Assembly: GCA_046086225.1 (NCBI GenBank)
Contig: JBJSXF010000171.1
Coordinates: 1 to 20,365 of the forward strand
DNA: 20,365 bases
Source: JBJSXF01 sp046086225
GTDB lineage: Bacteria > Actinomycetota > Acidimicrobiia > IMCC26256 > PALSA-610
Reading direction: 5' to 3'
The first letter of the stretch is position 1, and each line of letters starts with the position of its first letter. Shown piece by piece: positions 1 to 5,326 of the stretch. A model generated the notes under the pieces. That model searched no databases and was not told the origin of the DNA. It saw only the letters and a list, made by a program, of their open reading frames with translations. A program made the translations under genes and the position numbers.

Positions 1-14
1 TGCTCGTTCGGCCC

Positions 15-30
15 CACCGCGGCGAGTGTA
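15..30 (-). promoter_or_regulatory. Candidate divergent leaderless promoter and GTG start at the window edge
   Basis: On the minus strand TACACT (positions 30 to 25) is followed by seven bases and then a GTG at 17-15 that stays open to the window edge. The arrangement matches the TANNNT-N6 to N8-start pattern seen before other genes here. Only about five codons are visible, so no product can be named, and the match could be chance. An ATG at 48-46 in another frame is an alternative start. Confidence 0.25.
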
Positions 31-92
31 ACGACGCGTTCTCGACATCGGACCGCGCCCCGGAGCCCGTTCGCCGATCGTCGCACCTTCCG

Positions 93-98
93 TAGAAT
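93..98 (+). promoter_or_regulatory. Putative -10 element of a leaderless moaE promoter
   Basis: TAGAAT lies seven bases before the moaE ATG. A weak -35 candidate, TTCGCC at 70-75, sits 17 bases upstream. No Shine-Dalgarno sequence fits between the -10 and the ATG. Transcription would start at or next to the A of ATG, giving a leaderless message. This is inferred from sequence only. Confidence 0.5.
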
Positions 99-105
99 CC
101 GCCGT

Positions 106-597
106 ATGAACCCGCCGGACGGATCCGACTGGATCGAGCTCACCCGTGATCCGCTCGATCTCGCGGCGGTCGTCGCGTGGGCGACCGTGCCGGCGTGCGG
201 GGCGGTCGTGAGCTTCTCGGGCGTGGTCCGCGAGTTCGCCGAGGGTCGCTCGGGCGTCACAGGAATGACCTACGAGGCGTACGAGGAGCCGGCCCGGCGC
301 GCGCTCGCCGAGATCGTTGCGGCCGCCCGCCGGACCTGGCCCGACGTCGAGCGGATCGCGCTCCTGCACCGCACGGGCGATTTGGCCCTCACGGACGCGT
401 CGGTCGTCGTCGTGGTCGCCTCCCCGCATCGGCGGACGGCGTTCGCGGCCGCCGAGTTCGCGATCGACACGTTGAAGCGCAGCGTCCCCATCTGGAAGCA
501 GGAGCACTGGGCGGGCGGCTCCGACTGGGCCGTCGAGCAGCATCCCATCGCCCCGGTGGCGGCGCGGTCCGGGTCGGCGTCCCGGCCGGCGACCTGA
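106..597 (+). CDS. moaE: Molybdopterin synthase catalytic subunit MoaE
   Basis: MoaE is the large subunit of molybdopterin synthase. With MoaD as sulfur donor it converts precursor Z (cPMP) to molybdopterin in the cytoplasm, in molybdenum cofactor synthesis. The 163-residue protein shows the family's usual blocks: GAVVSFSGVVR near residues 32-42, YEAYEEPA at 56-63, the HR pair at 88-89, SPHRRTAF at 106-113, and DTLKRSVPIWKQE at 121-133. K124 and K131 in the last block match the conserved active-site lysines. The length is typical, with a slightly long, unconserved Ala/Pro-rich tail. No moaD or other moa gene is in the window, so its partner is encoded elsewhere. The gene leads a tight set with a small membrane protein and mreB. 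The link to cell shape looks positional rather than functional. Confidence 0.93.
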   Translation: MNPPDGSDWIELTRDPLDLAAVVAWATVPACGAVVSFSGVVREFAEGRSGVTGMTYEAYEEPARRALAEIVAAARRTWPDVERIALLHRTGDLALTDASVVVVVASPHRRTAFAAAEFAIDTLKRSVPIWKQEHWAGGSDWAVEQHPIAPVAARSGSASRPAT

Positions 598-608
598 GGT
601 TGCGGCGC

Positions 609-776
609 GTGGGCTTCCTCCTCTTCGTCGTGATCTTCAGCTCGGTCGGCATCGCCGTCGTGCTGCTGCGCAATCGGCGACCGACCTCGACCGAGCACAG
701 CATCCGCGAGTTCGAACGCGGGCGCCGTGCGCTCGCGCCCGAGGCGCGGCCACCTCGACGACGCGGGCTCCGATGA
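609..776 (+). CDS. Small single-pass membrane protein between moaE and mreB
   Basis: A 55-residue protein of unknown function. Residues 2-20 form one strongly hydrophobic segment (GFLLFVVIFSSVGIAVVLL), followed by the basic RNRR, so the N terminus would be outside and the tail cytoplasmic. The tail carries STEHSIREFERGRRALAP, a short helix-like block, then an Arg/Pro-rich end. I chose GTG at 609 because GAGG at 596-599 lies nine bases upstream. TTG at 600 would add three residues. The stop overlaps the mreB start as ATGA (773-776), which implies translational coupling. The hydrophobic segment and the coupling on both sides support a real gene. I recall similar short proteins in actinobacteria but cannot name a family. 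A role alongside MreB at the membrane is speculative. Confidence 0.7.
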   Translation: MGFLLFVVIFSSVGIAVVLLRNRRPTSTEHSIREFERGRRALAPEARPPRRRGLR

Positions 777-1783
777 GGGGAGCCGTCCTCGGCCGCGACC
801 TCGCGATCGACCTCGGGACCGCGAACACGCTCGTCTCGGCGCGCGGCGATGGCATCATCCTCAACGAGCCGACGGTCATCGCGTTGAACAGCCGCACCCA
901 GGAGGTGCTGGCGATGGGCCGCGACGCCTGGCAGATGATCGGCCGGACCCCGGGCTACATCGTGGCGGTGCGGCCCCTGCGGGGTGGGGCGATCACCGAC
1001 TTCGAGATCACCCAGCGCATGATCCGCCTCCTCTTCCAGCGGGCGGGCATCAACCGCATCTCGCGGGCCCGGGTGCTCATCTGCGTGCCGTCGGCGATCA
1101 CCCACGTCGAGAAGCGGGCCGTGCTCGAGGCGGCCCGGCGGGCCGGCGCGGCCCAGACGCACCTGCTCGATCAGCCGATGGCCGCCGCGATCGGGGCGGG
1201 ACTGCCGATCCACGAGCCGATGGGGAACATGGTCATCGACATCGGCGGCGGCACCACGGAGGTCGCGGTCATCTCGCTCGGTGGCATCGTGGCGCTCGAG
1301 GCCCTGCGGGTCGGCTCGTTCGACATCGACGCCGCGATCCAGGCCTACGTCCGGCGTGAGTACGGCATCGCGATCGGCGAGCGCACCGCCGAGGAGATCA
1401 AACTCGCGATCGGCTCGGCGTTCCCGGTCGCCGACGAGTTCAAGGCCGAGGTGCGCGGTCGTGACCTCATGTCCGGGCTCCCGAAGACGATCGTTCTCGT
1501 GCCCGAGGAGGTGCGGGCGGCGATCGAGGAGCAGCTGCGGACCATCTGCGATGCGGTGATCTCGTGTCTCTCGCGCACTCCGCCCGAGCTCGCCCAGGAC
1601 CTCATCGTCAACGGCGTGCACCTCGTGGGCGGCGGGGGGATGCTCCGCGGCCTCGACCGACGGATCAGCGAGGAGACCGATCTCCCCGTGCACCTCGTCG
1701 ACGCTCCGCTCGAATGCGTTGTGCTGGGCGCCGGTCGTTGCCTCGAGACGTTCGACTCGATCCGCGACCTGTTCATGAACTGA
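773..1783 (+). CDS. mreB: Rod shape-determining protein MreB (actin-like ATPase)
   Basis: MreB is a bacterial actin that forms membrane-associated filaments and directs the elongation peptidoglycan machinery. The 336-residue protein has all the actin-fold nucleotide motifs: phosphate-1 loop IDLGTANT at 12-19, phosphate-2 loop IDIGGGTTE at 155-163, and adenosine loop LVGGGGMLRG at 284-293. Blocks such as NEPTVIAL, GRTPGYI, RPLRGGAITDFE and CVPSAIT are strongly MreB-like rather than DnaK-like. The length is normal. The start ATG overlaps the stop of the small membrane protein. mreC, mreD, rodA and pbp2 do not follow. The next gene is convergent, so this mreB stands alone. It may be one of several mreB paralogs. 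A stem-loop at 1792-1808 follows as a terminator. Confidence 0.95.
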   Translation: MRGAVLGRDLAIDLGTANTLVSARGDGIILNEPTVIALNSRTQEVLAMGRDAWQMIGRTPGYIVAVRPLRGGAITDFEITQRMIRLLFQRAGINRISRARVLICVPSAITHVEKRAVLEAARRAGAAQTHLLDQPMAAAIGAGLPIHEPMGNMVIDIGGGTTEVAVISLGGIVALEALRVGSFDIDAAIQAYVRREYGIAIGERTAEEIKLAIGSAFPVADEFKAEVRGRDLMSGLPKTIVLVPEEVRAAIEEQLRTICDAVISCLSRTPPELAQDLIVNGVHLVGGGGMLRGLDRRISEETDLPVHLVDAPLECVVLGAGRCLETFDSIRDLFMN

Positions 1784-1816
1784 CGGCGGGGCCGACCCAT
1801 CCGGTCGGAGGGGTCA
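1781..1816. terminator. Bidirectional stem-loop between mreB and the HEAT-repeat gene
   Basis: A 6-bp GC stem (CCGACC 1792-1797, loop CATCC, GGTCGG 1803-1808) sits between the two convergent stops. TGAC at 1781-1784 and GTCA at 1813-1816 also pair, so both stop codons (TGA of mreB and TGA of the minus-strand gene) lie in the outer arms. There is no T tract, which is common in GC-rich actinobacteria. Confidence 0.55.
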
Positions 1817-2404
1817 GCGCAGGTCCTCGGCGGCCTGGCGGACCTGCCAGTCGCGATCGGCGAGCGCGGTGGTGAGCCGGGCTTCCACTTCGGGTCCGTC
1901 GAACGCGGCGAGGGCGAGCACCGCCCGGCGGCGAACGGCCGGCCGGTCGTCACACGCGGCGAGCACGGCCGGGAGTGTCCCGGGATCACCGATCGATCCG
2001 AGGGCCGCGACCGCGGCCTCGCGGACGATCGGATCGGCGTGACCGACGGCGGCCGCGGCCAGCTCGTCGATCAGGCGGCGGGCGGGTCGGGGGTGCTCGC
2101 CGCTCGCGAAGGCGGCGGCCTCGGCGACCCAGGGGTCGGAGTCGACGAGGAGGCGGCGCAAGGTCGCGGCATCGGCTCTCCGACCGAGACGCGGTGCGAG
2201 CTCGGCGGCCCGGCGTCGGACCCGGGGATCGGCGTCCTCGGCGGCGCGGCGCCAGGCCGGGGCGGCGACGGCGACGTCGGCCTCGCGCACGAGCGCGGCG
2301 AGGGCGAAGGCCCGCACGCCGGGGTCGGGGTCGTCGGCGGCGGCCCGCTCGATCCCGGCCCGATCGGTGGCGGTCACCGCCAGGGCGCGCGCGGTGACGT
2401 CCAC
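1814..2404 (-). CDS. HEAT-repeat protein
   Basis: A predicted 196-residue all-helical protein made of about six HEAT (PBS lyase-like) repeats of roughly 30 residues. The repeat core is visible as DPDPGVRAFALAALV, DADPRVRRRAAELA, DSDPWVAEAAAFA, HADPIVREAAVAALGSIGD, DDRPAVRRRAVLALAAFD and DRDWQVRQAAEDLR. Such proteins are usually protein-binding scaffolds. No catalytic motif is visible and I cannot assign a partner. The open frame extends to 2581, but that would overlap the start of the divergent protease gene and gives a low-complexity leader. I prefer GTG at 2404, directly before the first repeat, with TACGGT at 2418-2413 eight bases upstream. ATG at 2473 is the alternative. The gene is convergent with mreB and divergent from the protease gene. 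Confidence 0.8.
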   Translation of the reverse strand: MDVTARALAVTATDRAGIERAAADDPDPGVRAFALAALVREADVAVAAPAWRRAAEDADPRVRRRAAELAPRLGRRADAATLRRLLVDSDPWVAEAAAFASGEHPRPARRLIDELAAAAVGHADPIVREAAVAALGSIGDPGTLPAVLAACDDRPAVRRRAVLALAAFDGPEVEARLTTALADRDWQVRQAAEDLR

Positions 2405-2412
2405 GGCGACCG

Positions 2413-2418
2413 ACCGTA
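2413..2418 (-). promoter_or_regulatory. Putative -10 element of the HEAT-repeat gene
   Basis: TACGGT on the minus strand (2418 to 2413) ends eight bases before the chosen GTG. No clear -35 or Shine-Dalgarno sequence is visible. It was one reason for choosing this start, so it is not independent evidence for it. For the divergent gene starting at 2472, CAGGCT at 2458-2463 holds the same relative position but lacks the first T. Confidence 0.35.
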
Positions 2419-2471
2419 CCGGCCACCGGGCGCCCCGACCGGGCGCCGTCGTCGTGGCAGGCTCTCCCCTC

Positions 2472-3602
2472 ATGGATCCCACCCCCGAGGCTCCCGAGCC
2501 GGACGCGACCGTCGGCGCGCGAACCCGTCCGTCGCGCCGTCGGCGGGTGCTCGTCGGGCTGCTCGTCGCGGGCTCGATCATCGGGTGCGCCGGCTTCCTC
2601 GTGCACGTGCCCTACACGACGATCTCGCCGGGCTCGACGGTGGCGCTCACCGAGCGGGTGACCGTCGAGGGCGCGAAGACGTATCCCGACCGGCGGGGCG
2701 ACGTGCGCCTGCTCTTCGTGCGCGAACGCAACAACGTCAACGTGTGGGAGTACCTGCGGGCTCGGCTCGACGGCGACACCGAGATCGTGGCGGACTCGGT
2801 GGCGACCGGCGGGCAGCCCTCGGCGGACCTCGCCGCCGAGGCCTACGCCGACATGGAGGGCGCCAAGCTCGCGGCGAAGAAGGTCGCGCTCGAACGGGCC
2901 GGCTACGCGATCCCGCCACCGCGCGGAGTGCTCGTGCTCGCCGCCCTCCCGTCCCGGGCCGGTGCGGCAGAGCTCGAGGAGGGAGACGTGATCATCGAGG
3001 TCGACGGCCGGCCGATCGTCACGGGGGCCGATCTCTCCCGGGCGGTGGCGGCGGGCGAGGTCGGAGCGGTACTCCCGACGGTCGTGCGGCGCGACGACCG
3101 ACGCGAGACCGTCGAGATCCGCCTCTCGGCCGGGCCCAGGGGTGCACCGGTGATCGGGATCCGGGTCTTCCCGGCGTACGCGTTCCCGGTCGAGGTCTCG
3201 ATCGACACCGAGGGCATCGGCGGACCCTCCGCCGGTCTGGCGATGACCCTCGCGATCCTCGACGACCTCACGCCGGGCAACCTCACCGGCGGACGCCGGG
3301 TCGCAGCGACGGGCACGATCGACACCCGGGGCCGGGTCGGCCCCATCGGGGGCATCCAGCAGAAGGGGGTGAGCGCCCGGGCCGCGGGCGCATCGATCTT
3401 CCTCGTGCCCGCCTGCCCGGACGCCCCGAACGTCGAGCGCGAGGCGTGTCGCCGTGACCTGGTCGAGCTGCGGCGACGGGCCGGGAGCACGGTCGCCGTC
3501 GTGCCCGTCGCCGACATCGGCGATGCCCTCACGGCGCTGCGCGAGCGCGGCGGTGCACCGGTGGTTCCCGTCGGCGCGGCGACCGCCCGCCGGTCCGCCT
3601 GA
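2472..3602 (+). CDS. Membrane-anchored PDZ/Lon-type serine protease (YlbL-like)
   Basis: A 376-residue protein of the YlbL/SdrC type. After a charged, Pro-rich cytoplasmic start come Arg residues 21-25 and one membrane segment (about 26-45), placing the rest outside the cytoplasm. A conserved N-terminal block (HVPYTTISPGS) follows, then a PDZ domain at about 152-220 (LEEGDVIIEVDGRPI) and a Lon S16 proteolytic domain at about 220-340. The catalytic dyad is visible: S253 in GGPSAGLAM and K298 in GGIQQKG, 45 residues apart as expected for Lon-type Ser-Lys proteases. There is no AAA+ domain. Family members are thought to process or degrade membrane or exported proteins; the substrate here is unknown. 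The open frame begins further upstream at 2367, but ATG at 2472 gives the family's usual start and avoids deep overlap with the divergent gene. Confidence 0.9.
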   Translation: MDPTPEAPEPDATVGARTRPSRRRRVLVGLLVAGSIIGCAGFLVHVPYTTISPGSTVALTERVTVEGAKTYPDRRGDVRLLFVRERNNVNVWEYLRARLDGDTEIVADSVATGGQPSADLAAEAYADMEGAKLAAKKVALERAGYAIPPPRGVLVLAALPSRAGAAELEEGDVIIEVDGRPIVTGADLSRAVAAGEVGAVLPTVVRRDDRRETVEIRLSAGPRGAPVIGIRVFPAYAFPVEVSIDTEGIGGPSAGLAMTLAILDDLTPGNLTGGRRVAATGTIDTRGRVGPIGGIQQKGVSARAAGASIFLVPACPDAPNVEREACRRDLVELRRRAGSTVAVVPVADIGDALTALRERGGAPVVPVGAATARRSA

Positions 3603-3636
3603 GCGGAGAACCCACCTTCGGGACCGATGCCGTGGG

Positions 3637-3642
3637 TACGAT
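3637..3642 (+). promoter_or_regulatory. Putative -10 element for the DivIVA-domain gene
   Basis: TACGAT lies in the 94-base gap after the protease gene. Transcription from it would give a leader of about 48 bases that holds the purine-rich Shine-Dalgarno GAGGGGGA (3685-3692) before ATG 3697. The -35 region is not clear. This suggests the gene has its own promoter in addition to read-through. Confidence 0.4.
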
Positions 3643-3696
3643 GCCGGCAGGCGGAGGGACGTCCGTCCCCGCGCGCGGGGCCCCGAGGGGGATCCG

Positions 3697-5316
3697 ATGA
3701 CCGAGCCCGACCGCAAGCGTGTGGTGCCGAGCGCACCGCGGCTCAGCCCCGACGAGATCGCCGCCCGGGCGTTCCCGAGCAAGGTCCGCGGCTACGCCGA
3801 GCCCGAGGTCCGCACCTTCCTCGAGCGGGTCGCCGAGGAGGTGGCGGGTGCCCGGCGACGCGAGGACGATCTCCTCGCCGACATCGCGCGGCTCGAGGAG
3901 CAGCTGAACGCGCCCCGGTCGCTCACCGAGAAGGAGCTCCTCGACGGTCTCGGTGAGGAGACCGCCCGTCTTCTGCGCTCGGCGCACGACGCCGGTGACG
4001 AGCTGCGGCGCAAGGCGACGGACGAGGCCGAGGCGATCGTCGAGGCCGCGCGCGTCGAGGCGACCCGGCTCGTAGACGAAGCCGAGGCCCGGGCGGCATC
4101 GGTGACGCAGGATGCCGACACCCGCGCGGCCCAGGTCACGGCCGCGGCCGATGCTCGCGCCGCCGAGGTCGCCGAGCGGGCCCTGGCCGACGGCGAGCAG
4201 GTGCGCGAGCAGGTGAAGGCCCAGGGCCGGGAGATGCTCGAGGAGGCCAAGGCGGCCCGGGCCCGGGTGCTCGGTGATCTGGTGCGCCGCCGCGCCGCGC
4301 TGCTCGCCCAGGTCGAGGAGCTGCGGGCCGGCCGTGACCACCTGCTCGAGGCGTACCGCGTCGTCCGTCGCACGTTGGGTGAGGCGACCGACGCCCTCGA
4401 GGGTGCCGAGGCGCGTGCTGCGGCCGAGCTCCCGGCCCACGTCGCCAACGTCGACGTGGGGTCGGAGGTCGCGGCCGAGGTCGCGGCGCTCGAACGGGGC
4501 GAGGGAACGGTGCCGACCGAGATCGCCGACGTCGACTCGCTCTTCGCGCGTCTGCGCGCCGGCACCGAGGGGACGACCGCCGACGCGGTGCCGACGGCGC
4601 CACCGACTCCGGTCGATCCCGCGCTCGCCCTCCCGGGCCCGACGGCCGAGGCGGCGGTCGCGTGGCGGGCCGGATGCACGACGGCGGTCGAGGCGCTACG
4701 CGGCCCGCTGCTCAAGCGAACGAAGCGCACGATCCAGGACGAGCAGAACGCCCTCCTCGACGCGGTTCGCCGCCATCGCGGTCGCCCGGCGGCCGATGCC
4801 GTGCTCCCGCCGGCCGACGATGCGATCACGGCGTGGTCGGTGGTGCTCGCCGAGGCGGTCGGGGCCGCATACGGCCGCGGTCGCGAAGCGGCGGGTGGTC
4901 GGGAGGCGGACGTCGACGCCGCGCTCGTGCGGGCGGTAGCCGAGCAGATCATCGGTCCGCTGCGCCAGCGCGTCACCGATGCGATCGACGGGGCCGAGAG
5001 CGCCGACGCCGGTGGTCTCGCCGAGCGGATCGGGGCCCGGTACCGCGAATGGCGGAGTGGTGCCTTGGAAGATGCGCTCACCGACGGGCTCACCGCTGCG
5101 TGGTCGCGGGGCGTGGCCGACGCATCACCTCCGGGTGCCGTCCTGTGGTGGGTCCCGACCCCCGAGGGGTGCTGCACCGACTGTGCGGACGATGCACTCC
5201 AGCCCGTCCGCAAGGGATCGCCATTCCCGACCGGCCGTACGGCGCCACCCGCCCACCCGGGATGCCGGTGCGTGCTCGGACCGGCCGCGACCCTGAGCCC
5301 GGTGCCGTCGGCCTAG
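3697..5316 (+). CDS. DivIVA-domain coiled-coil protein with a C-terminal MuF/gp7-like Cys-His motif
   Basis: A 539-residue protein with an unusual build. Residues about 15-52 resemble the DivIVA membrane-targeting domain (LSPDEIAARAFPSKVRGYAE, then VRTFLERVAEEV). Residues about 55-260 are a long Ala/Glu/Arg coiled coil with repeated EAxA and RAAxV units. After a Pro/Thr/Ala linker (about 295-325), a helical region leads to the C terminus. There WWVP precedes C492, C493 and C496, and APPAHPGCRC supplies H520, C523 and C525. This CxxC...HxxCxC pattern after a Trp-rich strand is the hallmark of the C terminus of phage head morphogenesis proteins (Mu F, SPP1 gp7). No other phage gene is nearby. 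The start is fixed by a strong Shine-Dalgarno; the frame is open further upstream but overlaps the protease gene. It may organise poles or septa; the role of the zinc-knuckle-like end is unknown. Confidence 0.85.
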   Translation: MTEPDRKRVVPSAPRLSPDEIAARAFPSKVRGYAEPEVRTFLERVAEEVAGARRREDDLLADIARLEEQLNAPRSLTEKELLDGLGEETARLLRSAHDAGDELRRKATDEAEAIVEAARVEATRLVDEAEARAASVTQDADTRAAQVTAAADARAAEVAERALADGEQVREQVKAQGREMLEEAKAARARVLGDLVRRRAALLAQVEELRAGRDHLLEAYRVVRRTLGEATDALEGAEARAAAELPAHVANVDVGSEVAAEVAALERGEGTVPTEIADVDSLFARLRAGTEGTTADAVPTAPPTPVDPALALPGPTAEAAVAWRAGCTTAVEALRGPLLKRTKRTIQDEQNALLDAVRRHRGRPAADAVLPPADDAITAWSVVLAEAVGAAYGRGREAAGGREADVDAALVRAVAEQIIGPLRQRVTDAIDGAESADAGGLAERIGARYREWRSGALEDALTDGLTAAWSRGVADASPPGAVLWWVPTPEGCCTDCADDALQPVRKGSPFPTGRTAPPAHPGCRCVLGPAATLSPVPSA

Positions 5317-5319
5317 CCT
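5314..5319 (+). promoter_or_regulatory. Putative -10 element overlapping a stop codon, before the UPF0182 gene
   Basis: TAGCCT lies seven bases before ATG 5327. Its first three bases are the TAG stop of the DivIVA-domain gene. No Shine-Dalgarno is present in the ten-base gap, so a leaderless start is plausible. The -35 region is not recognisable. Confidence 0.45.
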
Positions 5320-5326
5320 GCGGGCG

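Noticed and set aside
1..48. A minus-strand gene starting at ATG 48
   Set aside because: Only about 16 codons are visible before the window edge, rich in Arg, with no motif or ribosome site, so it cannot be supported.
2471..2474. CATG as the shared start of the protease gene (ATG 2472) and the divergent HEAT gene (ATG 2473)
   Set aside because: Two genes starting on the same four bases would leave no room for promoters, and the HEAT repeats begin later. GTG 2404 is a better start.
5170..5274. Prophage remnant suggested by the MuF-like motif
   Set aside because: No other phage gene, att-like repeat, integrase or composition shift is nearby, and the motif is in frame with a DivIVA-domain protein.
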